This document shows, piece after piece, positions 9,416 to 19,600 of a stretch of DNA of 64,000 bases; position 1 is the first letter of the stretch, and each line of letters opens with the position of its first letter. Origin of the DNA: Bradyrhizobium sp. SZCCT0148. GTDB lineage: Bacteria > Pseudomonadota > Alphaproteobacteria > Rhizobiales > Xanthobacteraceae. Location of the stretch: positions 372,001 through 436,000 of the forward strand of contig NZ_JAFCKT010000005.1 of assembly GCF_018129985.1 (NCBI RefSeq), read 5' to 3'. The translations under genes and the position numbers were made by a program. The notes below the pieces were generated by a model. The model made no database searches. It had not been told where the DNA came from and saw only the letters and a list, made by a program, of their open reading frames with translations.

Positions 9416-12106
9416 ATGTCGCGCCTTGGCCTGAGGCCGTCAGGCGACGAAAACGTCTTGGACACCATCGGAGCGCTAGCGTCGGCCGATTGCCGTATTC
9501 TCCCGATGTCGCCGGGTCAAACGATGTCCGCCTTTGATTGTCTCATTGAAAGTCCGGACGTGCTTCGAGCCGCGCTCGAACGCGCCGACGATGGCGTCGT
9601 TATCGTCGACAACGCGCATCGCATCACGCATTTCAACGCCGCCGCTGAGCGCATCTGGAAGCTGCCGCGCACCGACGTGCTGGGGCGCGATGCCGCAATT
9701 CTGTCCCTCAAGGGCTTTCCGCCCGCTCCGGTGACCGATCTCCGGGACGAGATCAGTCTCGTGCGCCGCGACGGTAGCCGCATCAGGGCGGGCATCGCAC
9801 TGTCTTCCGTGAAAATCGACGGCGCCGATCATTACATCGTGTTTGCCCGCGACGTCACCATGGACGCCGAGCGCCGCGTCAGGATCGGACTTCTCCACGC
9901 CGTCTCCGACCAGACCAACCGGGCGGTGATCATCAGCGATACCGAGCAGAACATCGTCTACGTCAATTCCGCCTTCACGACCTTGTTCGGCTATACCAAC
10001 GCGGAGGCCGAGGGCCGGCGCGCAGGCGAGCTGATTGCCGGCCGGCACACCGATCGCAGGGCCATCGCTAAGCTCATCAGGCGGCTGAGGCGTGGCGGCC
10101 GCCGCGGCGAAGCCGAAGTGCTGGCGTATGACAAGGACGGCGAGGAGATCTGGGTCAGCGCCCGGATTGATGCCTTCCGCGACACGAGGGGCCGGGTCAA
10201 GCACATCTTCGCGCTGATCGAAGACATCACCGAGACCAAGCAGCTGCGGTCGCTGCAGCAGCTCATCATGAGCTCGCTCGCGGACGAAGTTCCGATCACG
10301 GACATCGCCGACAGGCTGTGCCGTCGCGTCGAGGAGATCGCGCCCGATGTCGTCTGCTCGCTGCTCCACGTCGATGCCTCGGGCCTCCTTCATCCGCTCG
10401 GCGGCCCCAGTCTTCCCGAGGACTATTCCCACGCGCTGGACGGCATTGCTATCGGCCCCAATGTCGGCTCCTGCGGCACCGCCGCCTTCTACGGCAAGCC
10501 GGTGCTGTCCGAGGATCTCGACACCGATCCGCGCTGGCAGCCCTACAAGGCAATGCCGCTCGCGATCGGCTTGCGCGCCTGCTGGTCGACGCCGATCAAG
10601 GCCAAGGACGGCCGTGTCATCGCGACTTTCGCCTTCTACTTCCGCGAACCGCGCGCGCCGAGCAAATGGCACCGGCGTATCGTCGATGCCTGCGTCAATC
10701 TCGGCGCCTTCGCGATCGAACGCAAGGAAGCGCGCGCCGAGATCGCGCGGCTCGCCTACCACGACATTCTCACCGGCCTGCCGAACCGCGCGCAGCTGCG
10801 CAACCTGATCACGACGGCGATTGATGCCTGCCCGCACGGCAGTCACGTCGCCCTGGCCTTCCTCGACGTCGATCATTTCAAGGACGTCAACGATACGCTC
10901 GGCCACGCCGCCGGTGACGAGCTGCTAATCCAGCTCGCCCAGCGCCTGCGCGAGCAGATCGGACCCGAGGACCTGCTGGGACGGCTCGGTGGCGACGAAT
11001 TCGTCATCCTGCTCCCGCAGCGTGACGCCGAGGCCGCCGATCGCGTCGCGTCCGGGATCACCGAAGCGCTCGCGGCGCCCCTGCGGATCGGCTCGAAGCT
11101 GATGCCGATGTCGGTCAGCATCGGCATCAGCCTCTATCCCGATCATGCCACCGACATCGACACGCTGATGCAGCAGGCCGACGCCGCCATGTACATGGCC
11201 AAGCAGGCGGGGCGCTCGACCCATCGTATCTTCAGCGCGGAGATGAACGGGCTCACCGAGCAGCGCCTGGCCTTGATCGCAGCACTCCGCCGCGCCATCG
11301 CGGAAGGGACGCTGACCCTCAGATACCAGCCGCAGATTCGCAGCTGCGACGGCGCGATCCATGGCGTCGAGGCGCTGGCGCGCTGGCACGATGCCTTGCT
11401 TGGCGACGTCTCGCCGGCAAAATTCATCCCGCTCGCCGAGGAGTGCGGCCTGATCGAACAGATCGGCCTGTGGTCAGTGCGCGAGGCCTGCCGGCAGATG
11501 GCGAGCTGGCGCCGCGCCGGACTGGACATTCCCTGCGTCTCGGTCAATCTGTCGCCGATCAACTTCCGCAACGTCACGCTGGCCGCGCGGCTCAAGGACG
11601 TCCTTGCCGAATACGATCTGCCGGCGGACGCCTTGATGCTGGAAATCACCGAAGGCGCCTTCATGCATGACAGCGTCGCTGCGCTGGAGACGATGAACGC
11701 GATCCGCGAGCTTGGCGTCGGCCTCTCTGTCGACGACTTCGGCACCGGTTATTCAAGCCTCAGCCGCCTTGCGCATCTGCCGATTCGCGAATTGAAGATC
11801 GACCGCAGTTTCATGCGCGACATCGAGCGTGATGCCGGCGCGGTTGCAATCGCCACCGCGGTGGTGCGCGTCGGCCAGGGTCTCGGCATGACCGTGGTCG
11901 CCGAAGGCGTCGAGACCGAGGGCCAGCGCAAGACCCTGGCCGAACTCGGCTGCGACGTCGTGCAGGGTTTCCTCTATGCCCCCGCGCTTCCTCCCGTCGC
12001 GTTCGAGCGCTGGCTGATCGAGCACTGCGCCGAGCAGGCGAGGGCGATGCTGGGGCGGCTGGACGTCGCCGCGGTGGGGAATGATGCCGTGAGGCGGTCG
12101 GCGTAG
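9416..12106 (+). CDS. PAS-PAS-GAF-GGDEF-EAL protein (DosP-like architecture)
   Basis: Cytoplasmic multi-domain c-di-GMP enzyme of 896 residues: PAS about 50-150, PAS about 165-285, GAF about 290-440, GGDEF about 450-610, EAL about 620-875. Order and local sequence resemble Escherichia coli DosP, the oxygen-sensing phosphodiesterase. RLGGDEF is intact but the RxxD inhibitory site is GPED, so product inhibition is probably lost. EAL keeps VEALARW, NLSPINF, EITEG, DDFGTGYSS, KIDRSFM and AEGVET. The first PAS lacks the His that binds haem in DosP (proline-rich FPPAP in its place), so the sensed cue is probably different. An internal ATG at 9524 (MSAFDC) is another possible start. Confidence 0.88.
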   Translation: MSRLGLRPSGDENVLDTIGALASADCRILPMSPGQTMSAFDCLIESPDVLRAALERADDGVVIVDNAHRITHFNAAAERIWKLPRTDVLGRDAAILSLKGFPPAPVTDLRDEISLVRRDGSRIRAGIALSSVKIDGADHYIVFARDVTMDAERRVRIGLLHAVSDQTNRAVIISDTEQNIVYVNSAFTTLFGYTNAEAEGRRAGELIAGRHTDRRAIAKLIRRLRRGGRRGEAEVLAYDKDGEEIWVSARIDAFRDTRGRVKHIFALIEDITETKQLRSLQQLIMSSLADEVPITDIADRLCRRVEEIAPDVVCSLLHVDASGLLHPLGGPSLPEDYSHALDGIAIGPNVGSCGTAAFYGKPVLSEDLDTDPRWQPYKAMPLAIGLRACWSTPIKAKDGRVIATFAFYFREPRAPSKWHRRIVDACVNLGAFAIERKEARAEIARLAYHDILTGLPNRAQLRNLITTAIDACPHGSHVALAFLDVDHFKDVNDTLGHAAGDELLIQLAQRLREQIGPEDLLGRLGGDEFVILLPQRDAEAADRVASGITEALAAPLRIGSKLMPMSVSIGISLYPDHATDIDTLMQQADAAMYMAKQAGRSTHRIFSAEMNGLTEQRLALIAALRRAIAEGTLTLRYQPQIRSCDGAIHGVEALARWHDALLGDVSPAKFIPLAEECGLIEQIGLWSVREACRQMASWRRAGLDIPCVSVNLSPINFRNVTLAARLKDVLAEYDLPADALMLEITEGAFMHDSVAALETMNAIRELGVGLSVDDFGTGYSSLSRLAHLPIRELKIDRSFMRDIERDAGAVAIATAVVRVGQGLGMTVVAEGVETEGQRKTLAELGCDVVQGFLYAPALPPVAFERWLIEHCAEQARAMLGRLDVAAVGNDAVRRSA

Positions 12107-12451
12107 GGACAGCGTCGAAAGCAGGGTGCGAACCCACTCATGCGGTGAGTCGCACCCCGGTTCGGTTCTACCCGACGAGCGGTCAGTAGTCCCAGAAGGC
12201 CGGCACCCAGCGGAAGTGGTCGCGATCCTGCTCCAAGCCGGCGCGCGCTTTCACAATTGCACGATGAGCCGATGATGCCCCTGAGGGAGCATTGAACAAC
12301 GGTCGCGCGAGAAGGTCTCCAAGCCCGTTGTAATCGCTTGCAAAAGGCAGTCTAAGCCGAGAGGCGCGACGGACCGTCACACGGCTGTCGCTCCGACGCG
12401 CTGGTCTGGACCGTCGCTTGGCGATGTCGGATAATCGGGCGTGATTTGGCG
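12107..12451. other. Intergenic region with no supported gene
   Basis: The roughly 345 bases between the DosP-like gene and the AraC gene hold no convincing gene. A 65-codon minus-strand frame (12183-12380) starts with GTG, has no ribosome site and no recognisable similarity. A short inverted repeat (GGTGCGAACCC / CGCACCCCGG, near 12125-12160) could be a transcription stop for the upstream gene. The right half presumably carries the promoter of the AraC gene, but no clear -35/-10 pair is visible. Confidence 0.4.
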
Positions 12452-13429
12452 ATGGCGCCGCGCTCCCAAGTCTCCTCTCACGCGAGATTCATGTCCATGG
12501 CACACGCAGCTGCCTTCGCGCAGAACGTCGAACGGTTTCTGCATCTGAAAGATGCGCCGCCAACGCTGGTCACGCGTTCGCTGCGCAGCGCCGAGCTCGC
12601 CGTCACCGAAACGCGGGACGACCATCCCATGCCGCGTCTTTCCGATTCGATGCCCTCGGAGGACGCCTATCTCGTTGGCCTGAAATTCCGCGATTTCGCC
12701 GATTGCGAGTGCTGGGAGCGCGGCCGCTGCGTGATCAAGAACGATATCCGGGCCGGCGCGACCTATCTCTACGACCTGAAACGCGATCCGCGCTACGTGA
12801 TCGACAAGCCGTTCCATTCCCTGTTGTTCTATCTGCCTCGTTCGGCTTTGGACGACATGGCGAGGCAAGGCGGCGTGCGAGGAATCGGCGAACTCGCCTA
12901 CCAGCCCGGCGTCGGCCATGACGATACGACGATCCGCCATCTCGGCGCGTCGTTCCTGGCGGCGTTGCGCCAGCCTGATGAGGCCAACCAGCTCTTCATC
13001 GACCACATGATGCTCGCGCTCACCGCCCATGTTGCGACGACCTACGGCGGATTGCGGAGCGCCGCCGAGCCGGCGCGCGGCGGCCTTGCCCCATGGCAGG
13101 TCAAGCGTGCCTGCGAACGGCTGGAATCCGATCTCCGCGGAAAGCTCTCACTGGACAAGATCGCAGCCGAATTCGATCTCTCCGTCAGTCATTTTTCGCG
13201 TGCGTTTCGCATCTCCACCGGCCTGCCGCCGCACCAATGGCTGCTGCGCCAGCGCGTGGACACGGCCAAGCAATTGATGACGGTGCGCGACCTGCCGCTG
13301 GCGGAGATTGCGATCTCGGCCGGATTCGCCAATCAAAGCCACTTCACCCGGGCCTTCTCCTCGATCGTCGGCATCAGCCCGGGAATGTGGCGCCGCGAGG
13401 CGCGGGGCGCGTCGGAAAGCGAAATCTGA
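12452..13429 (+). CDS. AraC family transcriptional regulator
   Basis: One-component activator of about 325 residues. The C-terminal 100 residues carry the double helix-turn-helix: the first in LSLDKIAAEFDLSVSHFSRAF, the second in LAEIAISAGFANQSHFTRAF, followed by GISPGMWRRE. The N-terminal domain (about 1-200) has no recognised ligand motif. The start is uncertain: ATG 12452, ATG 12491 or ATG 12497 are all possible and a TTG six bases upstream is also in frame. It is convergent with the degraded catalase-like gene. Members with this N-terminal type are common near detoxification genes in Bradyrhizobium; the target here is unknown. Confidence 0.85.
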   Translation: MAPRSQVSSHARFMSMAHAAAFAQNVERFLHLKDAPPTLVTRSLRSAELAVTETRDDHPMPRLSDSMPSEDAYLVGLKFRDFADCECWERGRCVIKNDIRAGATYLYDLKRDPRYVIDKPFHSLLFYLPRSALDDMARQGGVRGIGELAYQPGVGHDDTTIRHLGASFLAALRQPDEANQLFIDHMMLALTAHVATTYGGLRSAAEPARGGLAPWQVKRACERLESDLRGKLSLDKIAAEFDLSVSHFSRAFRISTGLPPHQWLLRQRVDTAKQLMTVRDLPLAEIAISAGFANQSHFTRAFSSIVGISPGMWRREARGASESEI

Positions 13430-13501
13430 TCACGCGTCCGAGAGCCGTTCCAATAACCTGTGCAAGAATCTGTGCAAGAGCCTGTGCGCTCGCTGTTCGG
13501 C

Positions 13502-14556
13502 TCAACGGCATCCTGCCTGAGCGATGGCATAGGCGGCGCTACGCGCTGCAAACATTCGTCCGGCGGGTGGCCGATGCCTTCGACGAGATTGGCCGGATTG
13601 AACGCTGACCCGTCGCACGCCTCGTCCGATTCCGTGCCCGTTATCACGATCGTTCCGAGGCGTACCGCCTCGCGCCCATCCTCGTCGGGCCAACGGCAGG
13701 TCACATCCATCACGGGGTCGCCGGGCTGGTCCAGCAGCGCCATCACGCTGAACCTGACATCGCGTGCCCCGATCCGAGCTTCGAGTTCGCTGCGCGGAAA
13801 GCCGCCGGACCCGGATGTGGCCGCGTTGGCGGGCGGTCGGGCTTCTTCGCCGACCGGCGCGACCTTGAATTTGATGAACCGTGTCTCGCCCTTTGCGTTC
13901 GTCGCAGGAAAGGCGTGCACGCCCCAATAGGTCGTGCACGCAAGGCTCGCGGGCGGCGGATGCACGGCAAGGTAGCTCGCCTGACGCAGCGTTTCGGGAT
14001 TGGCGGCGGAGAATGCCTCGACCTGCGCCGTGTCAGGCTTGCCGTCCGGTCCCGGCATGCGGGCCCGGATGAACGCCAGCATCTGGTCGAGCGTTCTGGC
14101 AAAATGAACCGGGGCGCTCTGGGTGAAGATCTCGGAGCGCTGATCCCCGCTGCCGAGCCGGAAGCTGAAGCCGCGCAGCGAGCTTGCGCCAATGTCCACG
14201 GCGGAAGGGCCGCAGCCGTCGGCCGCAAACCGCGCCAGCACCCGGGACGGCCTGGTGAAGCTGCGGGATTTGGTGATCTCCTCGGCTAGATGCGACGGGA
14301 CGTAGGTGCCGCGAACGCATTGGCCCCAGGAAAAGCTCGCGCGCGACCCTGGCGGAAGCCCGGCAACCGCCTTCAGGGCATCGACGAGAGACGTCGGCGT
14401 GGCGGCGCCGCTGGGGAACTGAGGCAGGACGAACCCCCGGGTTCGAACGATGGCGCTCGTTTGTCGCGCAGGGCGGAACGAGCTTCTTTCCCAAAGCGGG
14501 CGTGCCTTGCCCGATCCTGCGACAAATATCGCGATCCGCTTGTTCGTGCCCAGCGC
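13502..14556 (-). pseudogene. Catalase-related peroxidase (SrpA-like), frameshifted and probably inactive
   Basis: Remnant of a small catalase-fold haem protein. The frame reads TSLVDALKAVAG, GTYVPS, FNPANLVEGIG and other SrpA-like blocks. Three defects are visible. Near 13545 the frame shifts: after GHPPDE, the conserved haem-ligand block FAARSAAYAIAQ continues in the next frame to a stop at 13502, so one base appears missing in a GAATG run. The position of the distal haem His (normally HAKG) holds Phe in SFSWGQC. No credible start codon lies near the domain start; the frame is simply open to 14697, into the TetR gene. A sequencing error could explain the first defect but not the other two. 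Confidence 0.7.
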
Positions 14557-14558
14557 GT

Positions 14559-15170
14559 CTAATCCGACGCCAGCCCCGTCCTCCGCCGCAAATCCGTGAT
14601 CGCCCGCAGAAAGCTGTCCGCCGGCGTCGTCTCCGGGTCGATCAGACGGTGCAGCCGAAAACCGTCTTCCAGCGCCAGCACCACCGATGCCATCCACGAT
14701 GGGTTCAGATTGCTGTTCCTTCCGTTGCTCTTCAACGTCGCCTCGACGATGTCGGCGATCAGCTTGCGCCGCGCGCGCAGGCGTTTGGCGAGGTCGGGCC
14801 GGCGCTTCTCGGCGCGCGCGACGAACAGGATCATCTCCATGTGCAGCAGCGGCGAGCGGCCGAGCGGGTCCTGCCGGCTGCGGTCCATCGCCTTCAACGC
14901 CGCGATGAAGTCGTCGAGATTGTCGTGCTGGGCGAGGATGTCCATGTTGCGCCGGATCGACTGCTCGACATGGTCCTCGAGCATGGCGATGATCAACTCG
15001 TCCTTGCTTCTGAAGTTCGAATAGAACGCGCCGCGGGTGAAGCCGGCGGCCGCCGCGATCGCCTCGATGCTGGCGCCGCCGATACCGTCCTGCTCGAACA
15101 CGCGCGCGGCGGCCTCGAACAATTTGTCACGCGTGTCGTCCCTGGTCGGTCTGGTTCTCACCCTTGACAT
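14559..15170 (-). CDS. TetR/AcrR family repressor, divergent from P450
   Basis: Dimeric one-component repressor of 203 residues. The N-terminal DNA-binding domain contains ASIEAIAAAAGFTRGAFYSNFRSKDEL (helix-turn-helix about 33-58). The C-terminal ligand domain is not assignable to a ligand. It is transcribed away from the cytochrome P450 gene, and the 130-base gap contains a 12-bp-arm palindrome 23 bases upstream of its start codon, most likely its own operator. The arrangement predicts that it represses itself and the P450 gene until an inducer, perhaps the P450 substrate, binds. Confidence 0.9.
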   Translation of the reverse strand: MSRVRTRPTRDDTRDKLFEAAARVFEQDGIGGASIEAIAAAAGFTRGAFYSNFRSKDELIIAMLEDHVEQSIRRNMDILAQHDNLDDFIAALKAMDRSRQDPLGRSPLLHMEMILFVARAEKRRPDLAKRLRARRKLIADIVEATLKSNGRNSNLNPSWMASVVLALEDGFRLHRLIDPETTPADSFLRAITDLRRRTGLASD

Positions 15171-15192
15171 CGGACCAGGTTAGGGCAGAATG

Positions 15193-15220
15193 CAACTCGA
15201 TACAACAATGTATCGAGTTG
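15193..15220. promoter_or_regulatory. Palindromic operator between tetR and P450 genes
   Basis: Perfect inverted repeat with 12-base arms CAACTCGATACA and TGTATCGAGTTG separated by ACAA. It is the only strong palindrome in the divergent intergenic region, and its size and symmetry suit a TetR-family dimer. It lies 23 bases upstream of the repressor start and about 80 bases upstream of the P450 ATG at 15301. Confidence 0.75.
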
Positions 15221-15300
15221 ATAAGATCAGGGATGGTTACGCCGGGCAGTGGGGCTGCGATCGGCGTATTCGTGTCATCGGCAACCGATCAGAGGTCACC

Positions 15301-16533
15301 ATGAACGAGCACGTGCAAGGCGCCGGCGGCGGACCGCTGTTCAACCCGCTCTCGCCGGACTTCATCCGCGATCCCTATCCGCATTACGACCGGCTGCGCA
15401 CGCTCGATCCGGTCCACGTGACCCCGTTCGGGCAGTTCGTCACCAGTCGCCACGCCGACGTCAGCCTCGTGATGCGCGACAAGCGCTTCGGCAAGGATTT
15501 CGTCGAGCGCACGACACGCCGCTATGGCGAGACGATCATGGACGAGCCGGTGTTCCGCAGCATGAGCCATTGGATGCTGCAGGCCGATCCGCCCGACCAT
15601 ACCCGCTTGCGCGGCCTCGTCGTGAAGGCGTTCACCGCGCGCCGGGTCGAGGACATGCGGCCGCGCATCCAGGCGATCGTCGACCAGGCCATCGATGCCG
15701 TGATCGATCGCGGACACATGGACCTGATCGAGGACTTCGCCTTCCGCCTGCCGGTGACCATCATCTGCGAGATGCTCGGCATCCCCGAGGACCATCGCGA
15801 GGTCTTCTACAAGAGCTCGCGCGACGGCGGGCGGCTGCTCGACCCCGTGCCCCTCACGCCCGAGGAGATCAAGAAGGGCAACGAGGGCAACCTGATGGCG
15901 CAGATGTATTTCCAGCAGCTGTTCGAGCTGCGCCGCCGCAGCCCCGGGGACGATCTCACCACCCAGCTGGTGCAGGCCGAGGAGGACGGCAACAAGCTCA
16001 CCAATGAGGAACTGACCGCCAACATCATCCTGTTGTTCGGCGCCGGCCACGAGACCACGGTGAACCTGATCGGCAACGGCCTCTTGGCGCTCCACCGCAA
16101 TCCGGACCAGCTTGCGCTGCTCAAGGCCCGCCCCGAGCTGATGGAAGGCGCGATCGAGGAGTTCTTGCGCTACGATTCGTCGGTCCAGATGACCGGCCGG
16201 GTCGCGCTGGAGGAGATCGACGATCTCGGCGGCAAGCGAATCCCGAAGGGCGAGAGCGTGTTGTGCCTGCTCGGCTCGGCCAACCGCGATCCCGCGGTCT
16301 ATCCCGACAGGCCCGACCGGCTGGATGTCACCCGCCAGAATGTGAAGCCGCTGTCGTTCGGCGGCGGCATCCATTTCTGCCTGGGTGCCCAATTGGCGCG
16401 CATCGAGGCCGAGATCGCCATTGCCACGCTGCTGCGGCGGCTGCCCGAGCTGCGCATCGACGACGTGGAGAACCCGGAATGGCGGCCGACCTTCGTGCTG
16501 CGCGGCCTGAAGCGGCTGCCGGCGAGCTGGTAG
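15301..16533 (+). CDS. Cytochrome P450
   Basis: Soluble bacterial class-I P450 monooxygenase of 410 residues. The oxygen-activating I-helix motif is GAGHETT at 247-253, the K-helix ExxR is in EEFLRYD, and the haem loop FGGGIHFCLG carries the thiolate Cys at about 360. The start at ATG 15301 gives the usual MNEH... P450 N-terminus; the frame is open further upstream but would run into the operator. No ferredoxin or ferredoxin reductase gene is adjacent, so electrons must come from elsewhere. Substrate unknown; the divergent TetR suggests an inducible role in breakdown or detoxification. Confidence 0.93.
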   Translation: MNEHVQGAGGGPLFNPLSPDFIRDPYPHYDRLRTLDPVHVTPFGQFVTSRHADVSLVMRDKRFGKDFVERTTRRYGETIMDEPVFRSMSHWMLQADPPDHTRLRGLVVKAFTARRVEDMRPRIQAIVDQAIDAVIDRGHMDLIEDFAFRLPVTIICEMLGIPEDHREVFYKSSRDGGRLLDPVPLTPEEIKKGNEGNLMAQMYFQQLFELRRRSPGDDLTTQLVQAEEDGNKLTNEELTANIILLFGAGHETTVNLIGNGLLALHRNPDQLALLKARPELMEGAIEEFLRYDSSVQMTGRVALEEIDDLGGKRIPKGESVLCLLGSANRDPAVYPDRPDRLDVTRQNVKPLSFGGGIHFCLGAQLARIEAEIAIATLLRRLPELRIDDVENPEWRPTFVLRGLKRLPASW

Positions 16534-16568
16534 GCGGCCCGGCATTAACCTCCGCGCGCAACAGTCGC

Positions 16569-16597
16569 TGTGACTTCGCCACACTTCCCCCTATATA
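16569..16597 (+). promoter_or_regulatory. Probable promoter of the AsmA-like gene
   Basis: A -10 box TATATA (16592-16597) is framed by CCCCC and AAGGGG. A weak -35 candidate TGTGAC lies 17 bases upstream. The same C-tract plus TATA arrangement precedes hflK, fumC and ssrA in this window. Confidence 0.45.
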
Positions 16598-16673
16598 AGG
16601 GGCTGTTCCGGCGCGCCTGAAACCTTCCTGGTCAAGGTTTGGCCCGGGTGCCGGCTTGGCCGAGGGGAGACCC

Positions 16674-19600
16674 GTGCAGACGACGCTGCTCGGATTGGCG
16701 ATTGCCTTCATCATTGCGCTGCTGGCCGCGCTGATCGGGCCTTACTACGTCGACTGGAACCAGTTCAGGCCCCAGTTCGAGGCAGAGGCTGGCAAGATCA
16801 TCGGCGTGCCGGTGCGGGTCGCAGGCGAGCTCGACGCACGGCTGCTGCCGGCGCCGACGCTGCGGTTGCGCCAGGTCACCTTCGGCGGCAACAACGATCT
16901 CGGCCGCCTGCGCGCCGACAAGCTCGATGTCGAATTCAGCCTCAGCTCCCTGATGCGCGGCGAATGGCGTGCCACCGAGCTTTCGGTGGGCGGCATGGCG
17001 GTCGATCTCGGCCTCGATGCGAGGGGACGGGTCGACTTGCCCTCCACCGCGAGCGGCACCTTCAATCTGGCCTCGCTCGCCATCGAGCGTCTCAATCTCA
17101 CCGGCCGCATCGCGCTGCACGATGCCGCCAGCCGCTCGACATTGGAGCTGAACGACATTGCCTTCTCCGGCGACGTCCGCTCGCTCGCGGGCTCGGTGCG
17201 CGGCGACGGCCGTTTCACCGCCAATGGAGTGCGCTATCCCTTTCGCGTCTCCTCCGGTCCGAGCGCCGACGGCAATGCGACCCGTCTTCACCTGAACATC
17301 GATCCTGGCGAGCGCGCCATCCTCGCCGACCTCGAAGGCGTGCTCGCCTTCGACAATCGCCTGCCGAAATTCGACGGTGCGCTGACGCTGGCGGTGCCGA
17401 CGGTCAAGAAGGCGGGCGAGGCGGGTCCGACGCCGTGGAAGCTCACGACCAAGCTCAAGGCGGACCCGGCCGGTGCGAAGTTCGAGCAGATCGACGCGAG
17501 CTTCGGCGCTGAAGACAATGCGCTGAAGCTTGGCGGCGTCGGCGACATCAGGTTCGGCGCCTCGCCGCTGCTGCGTGCAGTGCTGTCGGCGCGCCAGGTC
17601 GATGCCGACAAGCTCGCGGGCAAGGACGATGCCGAACCGCTCCGCATCCTGCCGGCACTGCGCGCGGGGTTGGCTGCCATCCCGCAGGCGCCGATCCCGG
17701 CGCAGATCGAATTCAACTCCGACCAGATCATGCTCGGCGGCCGTCCGCTGCAGAACATCACAACAGAGCTGCAGACCGATGGACGGTCCTGGACCTTCCA
17801 GCGGCTCGAGCTGCGCGCCCCCGGCATGACGCAGCTTTCGCTCAACGGCGCAACACCGGGGGCCGACAGTTTCAGCGGCCGCCTCAGCGTCGAATCCTCC
17901 GATCCCGACGCGCTGGTGGCCTGGCTGCAGGGCCGCAGCGAGATCACCCGTCGCAGCACGCGGCCGCTGCGCCTCGCCGGCGACGTCACGATCGCCGCCA
18001 ACCATCTCGCCATCGACAGGCTGAAAGCCGACATCGAAGGCGGCGCGGTTGAGGGCCGCCTCGCCTTCGTGCAGACAGGCGCGAGCAAGGGGTCGCGGAT
18101 CGATGCCGAGCTGAAGGCTGACCGGCTCGACCTCGACGCCGCCGCAAGCTTCGTCCGCGCGCTCGCGGGACCGCAGGGCGAGTGGCCGGAAGAGGCAAAG
18201 CTTTCGCTCGATATCGGCCGCGCGATCTCCGCCGGCCAGACGCTGCAGCCGTTCGCGGCCAAGCTCGGTTACGGCCCCGCATCGCTCTCGCTGGAGCAAC
18301 TGCGCTTCGGCCAGGCCAGCGGCGTGACCACCGAGGCGAGCGGCAGCTTCGACCGCAGCAAAGCCACCGGCAAGCTCGCGCTGAAATCCTCGGCCAATTC
18401 GCTGCGCGAGCTCACCGCTTTGATCGAGCCGTTTGCGCCTGCGGTGCGGGCCCGCTTCGATGCCATGCCGTCATTACCAGGCGCCACGCGCCTCAAGCTC
18501 GATCTCAGCCTCGACGGGAATGCAGAGCATGCCGATCGCAGCAACGCCCGCGCCGTGCTCGATCTCGACGCGCCGCAGCTCAAGGCGACCGCGACGCTGG
18601 CGGCACAGATGCCGGCGGCGGCCGTCAATGGCATCGAGATCGACAAATTGCGCGCCAGCGACTTCACCCTGGACACGAAATTGTCGACGCCGCAGGCCGG
18701 TGTGCTGCTGGCGCTGCTCGGGCTCGATCGCGTGGTGGCCGCAGGCGAGGGCGCTTCGCAATTCGAAGGCAAGCTGACCGGGGCATGGCGGCGGCCGTTG
18801 CAATTGAACGCAAAGATCAGCGGAGGCGGGCTGGATGCCGATGCGCAGGGCAGCGTCGAATTGTCGGAGCCGAAAGCCAGCGTGAACCTGCGCGTGCGCA
18901 ACGCCAATCTGGCGCCGCTGTTCGGGACCAGCCCGGTCGACAAATCGATGCAGGCCGTCAGCCTGTCCTCACGTGTGGGGCTATCGGGCAACCGCCTGAC
19001 CTTCGACGATCTCGACGGCAATGCGGCCGGCTCGCATTTGCGCGGTCATCTGGCGGTGACGCTGGATCCGGAGAAGAGCGTCGACGGCGAAGTCGGCCTC
19101 GATACAGTCGATCTCGTGCCGGCGCTCGCGGTGGCGATAGGCGCGGCCGGGCATGAGTCGGGCGAGCCGCTGAGCGCGGGTTTATTGGGCGGCTGGCGTG
19201 GCCGCATCGCCTTCCAGGCGCTGCGCGGCATGTTGCCCGGCGGCATCGAGCTGCGCCCGTTCGGCGGCACGATCCGGAGCGACGGCCAGGCGCTCGCGCT
19301 CGATGCCCTGAAAGGCAGCCTCGGTGGCGGCGAGATGTCGGCGAGCTTCGACGCCCGCAACGGCGCCAACGGCCTGACCTTGAACACGCGGATCGAGCTG
19401 AACAATGTCGATGCGGCGGCGCTGCGCTATCGCGCTCTCGCGCTGCCGAAGGGGCGCGCCTCGGTGCAGATGGCACTGACCACCCAGGGCCGCAGCGTCG
19501 CGGCGCTCACCGGCGCGCTCGCCGGAAACGGCACAGTGACGCTGGACTCCGCGGAAATCGGCGGGCTCAATCCGCGCGCTTTCGAGATCGCGATCCGCGC

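Noticed and set aside
12183..12380. 65-codon minus-strand frame in the gap before the AraC gene
   Set aside because: GTG start, no ribosome site, no recognisable similarity.
13458..13490. Tandem repeat of CTGTGCAAGA units
   Set aside because: Only two and a half copies, in a region between convergent genes; no function seen.
14431..14447. GGGTTCGAAC resembling a tRNA T-arm
   Set aside because: No anticodon or acceptor stem pairs around it; it falls inside the catalase-like frame.
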